Of a DNA stretch of 64,000 bases, positions 11,458-19,898 are shown piece by piece (position 1 is the first letter of the stretch; every line of letters starts with the position of its first letter). Made by a program: the position numbers and the translations under genes. The stretch is from the NCBI RefSeq assembly GCF_015637705.1, contig NZ_JADOBE010000008.1, positions 144,752-208,751 of the forward strand, read 5' to 3'. Below the pieces are notes generated by a model. That model saw nothing but the letters and a program-made list of their open reading frames with translations. It was not told the DNA's origin and did no database searches. This DNA is from Pseudomonas sp. N040 (lineage in GTDB: Bacteria; Pseudomonadota; Gammaproteobacteria; Pseudomonadales; Pseudomonadaceae).

Positions 11458-11566
11458 TGTGTCGGTTGGGTCGGGCCTCGCAGGTTGAGCAAATGGAAGC
11501 CAAACAATCCGCTGCAGGTGCATGCGTTGGGCTTCACCGCTGCGCGCTTCAACTCAACCTACGGTT
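11458..11566. repeat. Degenerate copy of the main REP pair (family R1)
   Basis: The right arm reads GTTGGGCTTC...CTCAACCTACG and matches the R1 arms elsewhere in the window. The left arm (from about 11458) is decayed. It fills most of the 261 bp between pgm and the next small ORF; the rest of that gap shows nothing else I recognise. Confidence 0.6.
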
Positions 11567-11584
11567 TGTTACTTTCTGTCGGGC

Positions 11585-11607
11585 ATAAAAAAGCCGACCT
11601 TGTGGGC
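11585..11607. repeat. Left copy of a 23-bp direct repeat bounding an AT-rich islet
   Basis: This 23-base stretch, starting ATAAAAAAGCCGACC, is identical to 13253-13275. At 13253 it is part of the ppa terminator hairpin. Here the second half of that hairpin is missing. The pair brackets about 1.65 kb of AT-rich DNA and could mark an integration event. Confidence 0.6.
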
Positions 11608-11611
11608 TGAG

Positions 11612-11779
11612 ATGGTGAAGCAGTGGAAGCCGTGTGAGAAATCCACGGGGCCAACAACACCAGAAGGTAAAGCGAAGTCAGCAATGCGCGGCTACAAGGG
11701 CGGGCAGCGGTCATTAATGCGCGAACTGTCCAAGCTGCTGAAGGAACACCGTAACGCTCTAGAACAGATGAGCGAATGA
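11612..11779 (+). CDS. Small conserved-type hypothetical protein (GPTTPEGKAKSAM motif)
   Basis: A 55-residue basic polypeptide with the segment STGPTTPEGKAKSAM followed by a glycine/lysine stretch and a helical tail. I recall similar GPKTPEGKA segments in short uncharacterised proteobacterial proteins, often near mobile DNA. The open frame continues upstream to 11522, but that part is REP sequence, so I chose the ATG at 11612, just after the direct repeat. No clear RBS is visible, so it may be a fragment. Function unknown. Confidence 0.45.
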   Translation: MVKQWKPCEKSTGPTTPEGKAKSAMRGYKGGQRSLMRELSKLLKEHRNALEQMSE

Positions 11780-11929
11780 GAGGCCGCGCACACAGAACTA
11801 TTGCCCTGTGTCACTTGCCCGCGCTGCATACCTGCCATGCTTAACTTTCAGTTCTGCCGCCTAGCGGGAGGCTCTATGCTTTTGAACATTGGTGAGGGTA
11901 TAACTTTCGATCACGATTAAGGTAGCGGT

Positions 11930-12733
11930 ATGAAAATTCAACTTTGGACAGCAGCGATCAGCTTATTGGCAATTGCCAGCACTTCAAATGCAGGAGTAGA
12001 TGAAGGCCTCGCCGCATTGGATAGAGGTGATTTCAAAACAGCCTTATCTGAGTTGCAGCCTTTTGCTGAGACAAGCGATGCAAGAGCGCAATTTTTGCTC
12101 GGGGCTATCTACGAGAATGGCTTTGGTGTTGAGCAGGACTTTAATAAAGCGGTTAAGTTTTATCAAAGAGGTGCTTGGCTTGGTGACGCTTCTGCACAAG
12201 CAAGTCTTGCACAAATGTATGCAAATGGCAGAGGTGTTGAGCAGGATAGCAAGGAAGCTGTTAAGTGGTTCCGCAAGGCCGCTGAGCAGGGAGTTGCTTG
12301 GGCGCAATACAACCTTGGTGTTCATTACGAGGTGGGTTTAGGGGTGCCTCAGGAATACTCAGAGGCAGCTAGGTGGTATCGGTTAGCCGCTGATCAGGGG
12401 TATGCGCGAGGGCAGTACCAATTAGGGACTATGTACTCAGCTGGCAGAGGTATTGAGCAAAACCAAAAAGAGGCGGCTAATTTGTTTCGAAAAGCTGCTG
12501 AGCAGGGTGATGCGAAAGCTCAGCGTATGCTTGGATTTTTATACGCCATGGGTGAAACAGTGCCGAAAAACTTTAGTGAAGCCTATGCGTGGTTTTCAGT
12601 TTCTGCAGCAAACGGCGAAAAGGAGGCGGTTATTGATCGAGATGATGCCGCCAAAAAGTTAGATGCTGCCGATCTCAAGAGTGCCCAGATTTCAGCTAAG
12701 CAATACTTCGAGAAGTACCAGCCGAAGAAATAA
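11930..12733 (+). CDS. Secreted Sel1-like repeat protein
   Basis: A 267-residue protein with a signal peptide (about residues 1-21, ending SNA) followed by about five Sel1-like repeats. Typical units are LGAIYENGFGVEQDFNKAV, LAQMYANGRGVEQD and LGTMYSAGRGIEQN, each with an AA..G helix-turn-helix consensus. Sel1 proteins are alpha-solenoid scaffolds often involved in protein-protein contacts in the periplasm or at host interfaces; no enzymatic motif is visible. Base composition is clearly more AT-rich than the neighbouring core genes. It is followed 59 bp later by another small secreted protein and both sit between the 23-bp direct repeats, consistent with horizontal acquisition. The specific role is unknown. 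Confidence 0.85.
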   Translation: MKIQLWTAAISLLAIASTSNAGVDEGLAALDRGDFKTALSELQPFAETSDARAQFLLGAIYENGFGVEQDFNKAVKFYQRGAWLGDASAQASLAQMYANGRGVEQDSKEAVKWFRKAAEQGVAWAQYNLGVHYEVGLGVPQEYSEAARWYRLAADQGYARGQYQLGTMYSAGRGIEQNQKEAANLFRKAAEQGDAKAQRMLGFLYAMGETVPKNFSEAYAWFSVSAANGEKEAVIDRDDAAKKLDAADLKSAQISAKQYFEKYQPKK

Positions 12734-12792
12734 CTGATGGCTTTCTACCATCAACATTGCAGGAAGTTCTTATAACTTAAGGAAAATGCAAA

Positions 12793-13089
12793 ATGAGCAA
12801 AAAACTTGGATTTATCGGTTTACTATTGGCATTTACCGTTTGTATGGCTAATGCTGCCAAGCTCCCGTCATTTTATACTTTATCAACACCTGCCCAAAAT
12901 AATGATTCGATATTCACTGCAAACTTTGCTCAAGGTTCCGAACCGCTACTTTTGGCTGCGACAACATGCTTTAAGTCTGGAGAACAAGTTAGCGGCATGA
13001 ATAAAATCTGTTTCTACAACTGCATGGGTAGTCAGGCAGCGATAACTATTGGGGCTGTCGAAATATGCCCACTTAGCATTCAAAACTAG
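12793..13089 (+). CDS. Small secreted cysteine-containing protein of unknown function
   Basis: A 98-residue protein with a signal peptide (about 1-21, ending ANA), a variable middle, and a C-terminal module with four cysteines in the pattern CFKSGEQVSGMNKICFYNC followed by AAITIGAVEICPLSI. I recall this SGMNKIC..C...ICPL-type tail from other small uncharacterised pseudomonad proteins, but no function is established to my knowledge. The RBS AAGGA precedes the ATG. It probably shares a transcript with the upstream Sel1 gene (59 bp gap) and ends at a hairpin terminator 38 bp downstream. AT-rich like its neighbour. The four cysteines could form two disulfides in the periplasm (inference). Confidence 0.8.
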   Translation: MSKKLGFIGLLLAFTVCMANAAKLPSFYTLSTPAQNNDSIFTANFAQGSEPLLLAATTCFKSGEQVSGMNKICFYNCMGSQAAITIGAVEICPLSIQN

Positions 13090-13126
13090 TCGCGGTAAGA
13101 ATCGCGCCCGCATCAGCGACACTTAC

Positions 13127-13153
13127 AAGCCCAGCCACCGTGCTGGGCTTTTT
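13127..13153 (+). terminator. Rho-independent terminator after the secreted-protein pair
   Basis: A perfect 9-bp stem AAGCCCAGC / GCTGGGCTT with a 6-nt loop, running into five Ts. It lies 38 bp after the stop of the small secreted protein and ends that transcription unit. Confidence 0.88.
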
Positions 13154-13252
13154 AATGCCTGAAAGAAGGTCACGCGAAAGATAAGTCTGGGGCTGGCTGT
13201 GGGGCTGGCGCTGTATCTGAGAGGTGCAGCCAATGGAATCAGTAGGTTGCCA

Positions 13253-13282
13253 ATAAAAAAGCCGACCTTGTGGGCCGGCTTT
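13253..13282 (-). terminator. Rho-independent terminator of ppa (also right copy of the 23-bp direct repeat, 13253-13275)
   Basis: Read on the minus strand, AAAGCCGGCC pairs with GGTCGGCTTT (one G-U pair) and is followed by a run of six Ts. It lies 18 bp after the ppa stop. Bases 13253-13275 are identical to 11585-11607. Confidence 0.88.
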
Positions 13283-13299
13283 CAGGTTTTGGTCTTGGC

Positions 13300-13827
13300 T
13301 TATTTTTGGTACGCCGCGACCGCTTTTACGATTTCAGCCTTGGCGGCATCAGCGCCGGCCCAGCCTTCAACTTTTACCCACTTGCCCTTCTCCAGATCCT
13401 TGTAGTTCTCGAAGAAGTGCTTGATCTGTTCCAGCAGCAGGGCTGGCAGGTCGGTGTATTCCTTGATGTCGACATACAGCTGGCTCAGCTTGTCGTGCGG
13501 CACGGCGATCAGCTTGGCGTCGCCGCCGGCTTCGTCGGTCATGTGCAGGACGCCGACCGGACGGGCGCGGATCACCGAGCCAGGCGCTACCGGGTAAGGC
13601 GTCACCACCAGCACGTCGAGCGGGTCACCGTCGTCGGCCAGGGTGTGCGGGATGAAGCCGTAGTTGGCCGGGTAGAACATCGGGGTGGCCATGAAGCGGT
13701 CGACGAACAGGCAGTCGGTGTCGTGATCGATTTCGTACTTGATCGGCGCGTGGTTGGCCGGGATTTCGATGGCGACGTAGATGTCGTTCGGCACGTCTTT
13801 GCCGGCCGGAACCTTGCTGTAGCTCAT
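13300..13827 (-). CDS. ppa: Inorganic pyrophosphatase (family I)
   Basis: A 175-residue cytoplasmic enzyme that hydrolyses pyrophosphate to orthophosphate, pulling biosynthetic reactions forward. The hallmark acidic metal-binding segment [10 protein letters not shown] is present, with [18 protein letters not shown] before it and [19 protein letters not shown] near the C-terminus. The size is exactly that of the bacterial family I enzyme. It has its own downstream terminator and a GGAG ribosome site upstream. Confidence 0.97.
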   Translation of the reverse strand: MSYSKVPAGKDVPNDIYVAIEIPANHAPIKYEIDHDTDCLFVDRFMATPMFYPANYGFIPHTLADDGDPLDVLVVTPYPVAPGSVIRARPVGVLHMTDEAGGDAKLIAVPHDKLSQLYVDIKEYTDLPALLLEQIKHFFENYKDLEKGKWVKVEGWAGADAAKAEIVKAVAAYQK

Positions 13828-13935
13828 GGGGGATTACTCCGTAGATGCCGATCAAATCGGCCAGGGGCGCGAAAAGTGGACGCGATTATAGGCAGGTTGC
13901 GCGGGGAAGGCCACCTGACCATTGGTCTAAGGCGC

Positions 13936-14751
13936 TTAAAACTCCTGATGCCGATAACCCGGGTGTGCCTGCTGCAGGCGTTGCAGGCGCGCCAGCGGGT
14001 CTTGCCGGTAGAACAGCTGCAATTGCTGGTAAACCGCCGGGTAGGCGGCGTGCAGCAGGTCGGGCGCGCTGAAGAAGTACTCGCTGCAGACGGCGAAGAA
14101 CTCGGCGGGGCTTTCCGCGGCATAGGGGTCGATCGGGCTGTGCTGGTGCGGGTGGCGGTCGAGCTGCTGGTTCAGGTGGTCGTAGGCGCCCTGCAGGGCC
14201 GCGGCCCAGTCGCTGCTGCGCATGTCGCGGTGCAGCGGCGGCTGGCCGTTGGCGTCGCCGTTGAGCATGTCCAGCTTGTGCGCCAGTTCGTGGATCACCA
14301 GGTTGTAGCCATCCCAGTGGCCGCTGGCCTGCACCCCCGGCCAGGCGAGAATGACCGGCCCCTGCTGCCAGGCTTCGCCGCTGTGCTCGGCCTCCCAGGT
14401 GTGCTCGACGCCGCTGGCGTCGCGATGGCGCTGCGGACTGAGGAAGTCGTCGGGGTAGAGCACCAGTTCGTGAAAGCCCTGGTACCAGTCGAGGTCGTCC
14501 AGCTGCAGCAGAGGCAGTTGCGCCTGTGCCGCCAGGCGCAGCCGCTCGTGCTTGCCTGGTTCGACTCCGGGCAGGCAGGTCAGGTGCTTGCCGTGAAGGA
14601 ACAGCACACTGGCCTCGCACAGGCGCTGCAGGTCGTGTTCATTGAGGCCGTCGAGGATCGGCAACTGCCGGCACACCGCGGCCCACTCGGCGGGGCTGAC
14701 CGGGTGGCGCTGGAGAATTCGCTGGCGGCGCCAGGCGCGAAACGACCACAT
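13936..14751 (-). CDS. mtfA: MtfA-type zinc metallopeptidase
   Basis: A 271-residue protein with the zinc-binding HELAHKLD motif (VIHELAHKLDMLNG) in its middle and the downstream ESPAEFFAVCSEYFF segment carrying the third, glutamate ligand typical of MtfA. In E. coli MtfA (265 residues) binds the Mlc repressor and so modulates glucose PTS expression. Mlc is not expected in pseudomonads, so the physiological target here may differ (inference). The chosen start, MWSFRAW, matches the family N-terminus; upstream in-frame sequence overlaps the mpl start region and is not credible. It diverges from mpl. Confidence 0.92.
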   Translation of the reverse strand: MWSFRAWRRQRILQRHPVSPAEWAAVCRQLPILDGLNEHDLQRLCEASVLFLHGKHLTCLPGVEPGKHERLRLAAQAQLPLLQLDDLDWYQGFHELVLYPDDFLSPQRHRDASGVEHTWEAEHSGEAWQQGPVILAWPGVQASGHWDGYNLVIHELAHKLDMLNGDANGQPPLHRDMRSSDWAAALQGAYDHLNQQLDRHPHQHSPIDPYAAESPAEFFAVCSEYFFSAPDLLHAAYPAVYQQLQLFYRQDPLARLQRLQQAHPGYRHQEF

Positions 14752-14890
14752 GGGCAAGGCCGGAGGAGGAATGGGCTGCCGACGATAAACGCCTGCGCCG
14801 CTGCAGGCAATCGCCCGGCCTGCATGATAATCTGCGGCCAGTTTCGGGGCCGCTGCCGGCCCGCTTACGAGGACACCTCCAAGGTAAATC

Positions 14891-16243
14891 ATGCATATCC
14901 ATATTCTCGGCATCTGCGGCACCTTCATGGGCTCGCTGGCGGTGCTGGCGAAAGAGCTCGGCCATCGCGTGACCGGCTCCGACGCCAATGTCTACCCACC
15001 CATGAGCACTCAGCTGGAAGCGCAGGGTATTGAGCTGATGCAGGGCTACGCCCCCGAGCATATGCAGCCGGCACCTGATCTGGTGGTGATCGGCAATGCG
15101 CTGAGCCGCGGCAATCCGGCGGTGGAATATGTGCTCAATCAGGGCCTGCCCTATGTCTCCGGCCCACAGTGGCTGGCCGACCATGTGCTGCAGGGGCGCT
15201 GGGTACTGGCGGTGGCTGGCACCCATGGCAAGACCACCACCAGCAGCATGCTGGCCTGGGTGCTGGAGCATGCCGGCATGAGTCCGGGTTTCCTGATTGG
15301 TGGCGTGCCGCAGAATTTCGGTATTTCCGCACGCCTCGGTGGTACGCCGTTCTTCGTCGTTGAAGCAGATGAATACGACAGCGCGTTCTTCGACAAGCGC
15401 AGCAAGTTCGTGCATTACCGCCCGCGCACGGCGGTGCTGAACAACCTTGAGTTTGACCACGCGGATATCTTTCCTGACTTGGCGGCCATCGAGCGGCAGT
15501 TTCATCATCTGCTGCGCACCGTGCCGGGCGAAGGCCTGATCATTTATCCGCAGGCTGAAGAGGCGCTGCAGCGGGTGATCGGCATGGGCTGCTGGACACC
15601 GGTGCAGACCACCGGTGCCGGTGGACAGTGGCAGGCCCGTTTGCTCAGTGATGACGGCGCGCATTTTGCCGTGCTGTTCGATGGTGTCGAGCAGGGCGAA
15701 GTGCGCTGGAGCCTGACCGGCCAGCACAGCGTGGCCAATGCGCTGGTGACGCTGGCGGCAGCCCGGCATGTTGGTGTGGTGCCAGAGTTGGGCATCGCTG
15801 CGCTGAGCCAGTTCCACAGCGTCAAACGGCGCATGGAGAAGGTTGCCGAAGTGCGCGGCATCACCATCTATGACGATTTCGCCCATCACCCGACGGCGAT
15901 CGCCACCACCCTCGACGGCCTGCGCAAGAATGTTGGCAAGGCACAGGTGATAGCCGTGATCGAGCCGCGCTCGAACTCGATGAAGCTTGGCGCGCACCGT
16001 CAGGGTCTGCCCGACTCGGTGGTCCAAGCCGACCGGGTGTTCTGGTACGCACCGGCCAACCTGGGCTGGGATCTGGCGGCTACGGTGGCCAGTTCGCCGG
16101 TGCCGACGCAGGTCTGCGAGTCGCTGGAGGCAATTATCGCCGGGGTCAAAGCCTATGCCGCAGAAGGTACGCAGGTAGTGATCATGAGCAATGGCGGCTT
16201 CGGCGGCCTGCATGGCAAGCTGGCCAAGGCTTTGGAAGCCTAA
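14891..16243 (+). CDS. mpl: UDP-N-acetylmuramate:L-alanyl-gamma-D-glutamyl-meso-diaminopimelate ligase
   Basis: A 450-residue Mur-ligase family enzyme for peptidoglycan recycling: it joins the recovered tripeptide directly to UDP-MurNAc. It starts MHIHILGICGTFMG, typical of Mpl, and carries the Mur-ligase P-loop GTHGKTTTSSML near residue 113, then EADEYDSAFFDKRSKFVHY and the C-terminal DDFAHHPTAI. Length matches E. coli Mpl (about 457). AAGG lies upstream of the ATG. It is separated from ubiX by a structured 149 bp gap. Confidence 0.97.
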   Translation: MHIHILGICGTFMGSLAVLAKELGHRVTGSDANVYPPMSTQLEAQGIELMQGYAPEHMQPAPDLVVIGNALSRGNPAVEYVLNQGLPYVSGPQWLADHVLQGRWVLAVAGTHGKTTTSSMLAWVLEHAGMSPGFLIGGVPQNFGISARLGGTPFFVVEADEYDSAFFDKRSKFVHYRPRTAVLNNLEFDHADIFPDLAAIERQFHHLLRTVPGEGLIIYPQAEEALQRVIGMGCWTPVQTTGAGGQWQARLLSDDGAHFAVLFDGVEQGEVRWSLTGQHSVANALVTLAAARHVGVVPELGIAALSQFHSVKRRMEKVAEVRGITIYDDFAHHPTAIATTLDGLRKNVGKAQVIAVIEPRSNSMKLGAHRQGLPDSVVQADRVFWYAPANLGWDLAATVASSPVPTQVCESLEAIIAGVKAYAAEGTQVVIMSNGGFGGLHGKLAKALEA

Positions 16244-16280
16244 AAAGTAGAAATTCGCTCTCAATGCGTCGTGAGCGCAG

Positions 16281-16364
16281 GTTAGGCAAGGCGAAAACCT
16301 GCGAGAAAGCGCAGTTTACTGCGCGTAAATGAGCACTTTGAGCAGGTTTTCAACGCAGCATAAC
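16281..16364. repeat. Structured inverted-repeat element between mpl and ubiX
   Basis: Two ~22-nt arms (16281-16302 and 16342-16364, sharing GAAAACCTGC / GCAGGTTTTC) enclose an inner perfect hairpin GCGCAG-TTTA-CTGCGC at 16309-16324. The cruciform-like layout and location suggest another intergenic repeat family; I recall similar intergenic sequence in pseudomonads. No T-run, so not a standard terminator. Confidence 0.65.
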
Positions 16365-16392
16365 CAAGCGTAACAGCAGTGAGAGTGAATTA

Positions 16393-17022
16393 ATGAGCGG
16401 TCCCGAACGCATTACCCTGGCCATGACCGGTGCCTCCGGCGCCCAGTACGGCCTGCGCCTGCTCGACTGCCTGGTGCAGGAAGACCGCGAGGTGCACTTT
16501 CTGATCTCCAAGGCGGCGCAACTGGTGATGGCCACCGAGACCGATGTGATCCTGCCGGGCAAGCCGCAGGCGATGCAGGCCTTTCTCAGTGAATACACCG
16601 GTGCGGCCGCCGGGCAGATCCGCGTGTTCGGCAAGGAAGACTGGATGGCGCCAGCGGCTTCCGGTTCCGGCGCACCGACCGCGATGGTGGTGGTGCCCTG
16701 TTCCACCGGCACGTTGTCGGCGATTGCCAGCGGTGCCTGCAACAACCTGATCGAGCGCGCCGCCGATGTGGCACTCAAGGAGCGCCGCCAGCTGATCCTG
16801 GTGCCGCGTGAATCACCGTTTTCCAGCATCCACCTGGAGAACATGCTCAAGCTGTCGAATCTGGGCGTGACTATCCTGCCGGCTTCACCGGGCTTCTATC
16901 ACCAGCCGCAGACGATTGATGATCTGGTCGACTTCGTCGTCGCGCGCATCCTCAATTGCCTGAACATTCCACAGGACATGTTGCCGCGCTGGGGCGAGCA
17001 TCACCTGGGTGCTGATGAGTAA
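16393..17022 (+). CDS. ubiX: Flavin prenyltransferase UbiX
   Basis: A 209-residue flavoprotein that makes prenylated FMN, the cofactor of the UbiD decarboxylase in ubiquinone synthesis. Family motifs are visible: [14 protein letters not shown] at the N-terminus (FMN phosphate binding), [16 protein letters not shown], the [14 protein letters not shown] segment, and a C-terminal RILNCLNI. Size is as expected. Its last codons overlap the start of the downstream lipoprotein gene, so the two are probably cotranslated. Confidence 0.96.
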   Translation: MSGPERITLAMTGASGAQYGLRLLDCLVQEDREVHFLISKAAQLVMATETDVILPGKPQAMQAFLSEYTGAAAGQIRVFGKEDWMAPAASGSGAPTAMVVVPCSTGTLSAIASGACNNLIERAADVALKERRQLILVPRESPFSSIHLENMLKLSNLGVTILPASPGFYHQPQTIDDLVDFVVARILNCLNIPQDMLPRWGEHHLGADE

Positions 17023-17308
17023 TAGCCGGCGCGCACTGTGTCTGCTGCTGGCGCTGAGCTGCAGCGGCTGCGCCACCGTCAACACGCTCAATTCGGACAA
17101 GGTCGACCCGCCGCTGGTGTATGCCGGCACCCGTCTGGACTGGTATGCGCTGCACGACGGCTGTTGCCCGCAGGAGCGCTTCGGCGCCCGGCCGCCGGCG
17201 TATCCGGGCATCGATCTGCCGTTCAGCCTGCTGCTCGATACCCTGCTGCTGCCGCTGTCACTGGCGGCGGCACTGGGCGTCAATCTGGTGGTCAGCGGCG
17301 GCAACTGA
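17015..17308 (+). CDS. YceK/YidQ-like (DUF1375) lipoprotein
   Basis: A 97-residue predicted lipoprotein: a basic start (MSNSRR), a hydrophobic core and a cysteine-rich lipobox region LLALSCSGC, then a body containing [11 protein letters not shown] and [18 protein letters not shown]. This layout matches the small YceK/DUF1375 family of unknown function. The lipid-modified cysteine could be either of the two in SCSGC. ATGs at 17009 and 17015 are both possible; I prefer 17015. The gene overlaps the ubiX stop by 8 bp, implying coupled translation. Envelope location likely. Confidence 0.75.
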   Translation: MSNSRRALCLLLALSCSGCATVNTLNSDKVDPPLVYAGTRLDWYALHDGCCPQERFGARPPAYPGIDLPFSLLLDTLLLPLSLAAALGVNLVVSGGN

Positions 17309-17334
17309 GCGCTGTCACGTCCGTGCGCCGACCC

Positions 17335-17420
17335 GTTGGGCTTCGCTGCGCTCAACCCAACCTACTGGCGAGTGCCGGGCATGGGTTTTGTAGGTTGGGT
17401 TGAGCAAAGCGAAGCCCAAC
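17335..17420. repeat. REP pair, family R1
   Basis: Two inverted R1 arms: GTTGGGCTTCGCTGCGCTC...CCTAC from 17335, then GTAGGTTGGGTTGAG...GCCCAAC from 17390. The GTAG feet face each other across about 25 bp. It lies between the convergent yceK-like and ureJ genes. Confidence 0.85.
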
Positions 17421-17439
17421 ACAATGCCCGCAAGCGATC

Positions 17440-18003
17440 TCAGCTGACCAGCAACCACGCACCGGCAGCCGCTGAACCGGCGGCTCCCAACCGGACGGCT
17501 GCTTGCGGCAGAAAACGGATCAGCGCGTAACCCAGTGCATGCAGGCTGCCGGTGGCCAGCAGGAAGCCGCAGGCATAGTTCCAGGCATTGCTCAGCACGG
17601 GCAGTTCCAGCCCGTGGGCTACGCCGTGGCTGAGGGCAAACACGGCCGTCAGGCTTGCCGCAACCAGTAGCCGCAGGCGTGCGGCAACCACCACCAGCAG
17701 GCTCAAGGCGAGCACCGATCCGGCAATTGCGGTTTCAGCGAAAGGCAGACTGATGCCGGCGAACCCAAGCAGTCCGCCGAGCAGCATGCTGCCCATAAAA
17801 GTCAGCGGCAGCACCCAGCGTGCATTGCCGCTTTGTTGTGCGGCCCACAAGCCAACGGCAAGCATGGCCAACAGATGATCAAGGCCGCCGAGTGGATGGC
17901 TGATACCGGCCAGCAGGCCGGCGTCGGGATGGCCGGGATGGGCGAAGGCCAGCGCCGGGGTGAGCAGCAGGGCAAGGGCGATCAGGCAGTTGCGCAGGGT
18001 CAT
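17440..18003 (-). CDS. ureJ: HupE/UreJ-family nickel-associated membrane protein
   Basis: A 187-residue membrane protein with a signal-like N-terminus ending FAHPGHPD. The following GISHPLGGLDHLLAMLAVG segment carries the histidine/aspartate motif (HPxGGLDHLLAM) diagnostic of HupE/UreJ. About six membrane helices follow, with a second SHGVAHGLELP motif. Members probably import or channel nickel for urease or hydrogenase. It is the last gene of ureEFG-J, 27 bp after ureG, so a urease-linked nickel role is the simplest reading. Family assignment is firm, transport direction inferred. Confidence 0.92.
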   Translation of the reverse strand: MTLRNCLIALALLLTPALAFAHPGHPDAGLLAGISHPLGGLDHLLAMLAVGLWAAQQSGNARWVLPLTFMGSMLLGGLLGFAGISLPFAETAIAGSVLALSLLVVVAARLRLLVAASLTAVFALSHGVAHGLELPVLSNAWNYACGFLLATGSLHALGYALIRFLPQAAVRLGAAGSAAAGAWLLVS

Positions 18004-18030
18004 GGCGTTTCTCCTCGTGACGGAACAGGT

Positions 18031-18645
18031 TCAGGCGGCGTTGAGCATGCCGTGACGTTCGATGAAGGCGATGATCTGGTCGAGGCCGAGACCGATCTTC
18101 TGGTTACTGAAGACGAAGGGTTTGTCGCCACGCATCTTCTTCGTGTCGCGCTCCATCACCTCCAGCGAGGCGCCGACCAGCGGCGCCAGATCGATCTTGT
18201 TGATCACCAGCAGGTCGGATTTGCAGATGCCCGGGCCGCCCTTGCGCGGCAGCTTGTCGCCAGCCGAAACGTCGATCACGTACAGGGTCAGGTCGGACAG
18301 TTCCGGGCTGAAGGTGGCCGACAGGTTGTCGCCGCCGGACTCGACGATGATCAGGTCCAGACCGGGAAAGCGTCGGTTGAGCTGGTCGACCGCCTCCAGA
18401 TTGATCGAGGCGTCCTCGCGGATGGCAGTGTGCGGGCAGCCGCCGGTTTCCACGCCGATGATGCGGTCGGGCGTCAGCGCCTCGTTGCGCACCAGAAACT
18501 GGGCGTCTTCCTGTGTGTAGATGTCGTTGGTCACCACGGCGATGTTGTAGCGGTTGCGCAGCGCCTGACACAGCGCCAGCGTCAGCGCGGTCTTGCCGGA
18601 GCCGACCGGACCGCCAATGCCGACGCGCAGGGGATAGTTGTTCAT
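18031..18645 (-). CDS. ureG: Urease accessory GTPase UreG
   Basis: A 204-residue SIMIBI-class GTPase that supplies energy and nickel for urease active-site assembly together with UreD, UreF and UreE. The P-loop [12 protein letters not shown] is at the N-terminus. Also visible are the metal-binding CPH motif in [25 protein letters not shown], and NKIDL for guanine recognition. Length matches UreG elsewhere. It lies 16 bp downstream of ureF. Confidence 0.98.
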   Translation of the reverse strand: MNNYPLRVGIGGPVGSGKTALTLALCQALRNRYNIAVVTNDIYTQEDAQFLVRNEALTPDRIIGVETGGCPHTAIREDASINLEAVDQLNRRFPGLDLIIVESGGDNLSATFSPELSDLTLYVIDVSAGDKLPRKGGPGICKSDLLVINKIDLAPLVGASLEVMERDTKKMRGDKPFVFSNQKIGLGLDQIIAFIERHGMLNAA

Positions 18646-18661
18646 GGGGGCTTTCCTTTGT

Positions 18662-19336
18662 TCATGAGCGAAACAGACGGCTGTACTGGCGCTCGTGCGC
18701 CATGCTGGCCAGGATCAGGCCGAAGGGCGCACTGCCCCAGTCGGCCTCGTTGATGGATTCAGCGTCGCGTTGCGCCTGATCCAGCAATGGCAGCAGCTCG
18801 GAGGTCAGGCGCTGGGCGGCTTGTTGGCCAAGCGGCAGGCTTTTCATCAGCACGGCCAGCTGGTTTTCCAGCCAGCTCCACAGCCAGGCGGCCAGTGCCT
18901 CGTTCGGGCGGATGCTCCATGCTTGTGCAGTCAGCGCCCAGACCAGCGGCAAGCCGGGTTCGTGCTGTTCAAGCAGGAGATTGCGCGCGTTGCTGTCCAG
19001 CTCCGGTAAGTCCCGCAGTAGCTGGCGCAGCGAATAGCCCATCTGCCGGCTTTCCAATGCCAGCTCGCGGGTTTCACGGCTGGCCCGGTGCAATGCGGCG
19101 AGGCGCGTCAGTTCGTTCCAGTCGGCTGCGGCGGCTGCGGTGCAGTGAGCCAGCAGCAAGGGGGCCTCAAAACGCGCCAAATTCAGTAGCAACTGGTCAG
19201 CCAGCCAGCGGCGTCCAGTGTCGACGTTATGCACCTGTTGCTGGTCGACGGCCAGCTCAAGCCCCTGCGAATAGCTGTAGCCGCCAATCGGTAGCTGCGG
19301 ACTGGCCAGGCGCAGCAAGGCCCAGGCGTTGCTCAC
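18662..19336 (-). CDS. ureF: Urease accessory protein UreF
   Basis: A 224-residue all-helical accessory protein that bridges UreD and UreG in the urease activation complex. The N-terminal [20 protein letters not shown] is the UreF signature and the length is right. The start is GTG, whose GTGA overlaps the ureE stop by four bases, indicating translational coupling. Part of ureEFG-J. Confidence 0.96.
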   Translation of the reverse strand: MSNAWALLRLASPQLPIGGYSYSQGLELAVDQQQVHNVDTGRRWLADQLLLNLARFEAPLLLAHCTAAAAADWNELTRLAALHRASRETRELALESRQMGYSLRQLLRDLPELDSNARNLLLEQHEPGLPLVWALTAQAWSIRPNEALAAWLWSWLENQLAVLMKSLPLGQQAAQRLTSELLPLLDQAQRDAESINEADWGSAPFGLILASMAHERQYSRLFRS

Positions 19337-19833
19337 CGGCGCACCCCGAACTGGTGCAGGCGAGGAGCGTAGTTGAATTCGTCGCCGCCCTGATGCGAGT
19401 GGTGATGGCCGCCGCCGTAAGCACCGGCCTCCGGCTGGAACGGCGCTTCGATGGCTTCGACTCGCGCACCGAGCTGTTCGAGCATGGCCTGCAGCACGTA
19501 GTCCTCGGGCAGGCGCAGCCAGCCGTCACCGAGCTGCAGGGCGACATGCCGGTTGCCCAGATGGTAGGCCGCGCGCATCAGTTCGAACGGTGTGGTGCAG
19601 GTCACCTGCAGCAGATTTTCCGGCCGGGCAAACACCCGCACGATGCGTCCGTCTTTGGCCAGCAGGCAGTCACCTTCCGCCAGCGCCGGCTGGCCGCGTT
19701 CGAGAAACAGGCCGGTCTCTTCGCCGCTGGTGCTGAAACAGTGCAGCCGGCTCTTGCTGCGCGCCGCGTAGTCGAGCAGCAGTTCGGCGTCCCAGTTGTC
19801 TCGCGGGGCAATGCGTTGATGGATGACCAGCAT
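19333..19833 (-). CDS. ureE: Urease accessory nickel metallochaperone UreE
   Basis: A 166-residue nickel carrier that delivers Ni(II) to the UreDFG-urease complex. It has the N-terminal peptide-binding domain (ARSKSRLHCFSTSGEETGLFLERG), the metal-binding domain with AYHLGNRHVALQL, and a short histidine-rich stretch GGGHHHSHQGG near the C-terminus. I chose the ATG at 19833 because the family starts MLVIHQRI and because a sigma-54-type promoter ends about 34 bp upstream, inside the longer open frame. First gene of ureEFG-J. Confidence 0.96.
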   Translation of the reverse strand: MLVIHQRIAPRDNWDAELLLDYAARSKSRLHCFSTSGEETGLFLERGQPALAEGDCLLAKDGRIVRVFARPENLLQVTCTTPFELMRAAYHLGNRHVALQLGDGWLRLPEDYVLQAMLEQLGARVEAIEAPFQPEAGAYGGGHHHSHQGGDEFNYAPRLHQFGVRR

Positions 19834-19866
19834 GGTGAATGTCCGTGGTGTTGTGCCATGGACTAC

Positions 19867-19882
19867 AGCAAGAGGCTTGCCA
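19867..19882 (-). promoter_or_regulatory. Putative sigma-54 promoter of ureEFG-J
   Basis: On the minus strand the 16-mer TGGCAAGCCTCTTGCT matches the -24/-12 consensus TGGCACG-N4-TTGCW at every defined position except one, with GG and GC correctly spaced. The predicted start is about 23 bases before the ureE ATG. Half-sites resembling NtrC boxes (GGTGC) occur farther upstream around 20000-20035. Confidence 0.7.
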
Positions 19883-19898
19883 AACCGCATGTGCCAGC

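Noticed and set aside
13270..15033. A 587-codon plus-strand frame over ppa and mtfA
   Set aside because: Runs antisense through two identified genes and past the mpl start.
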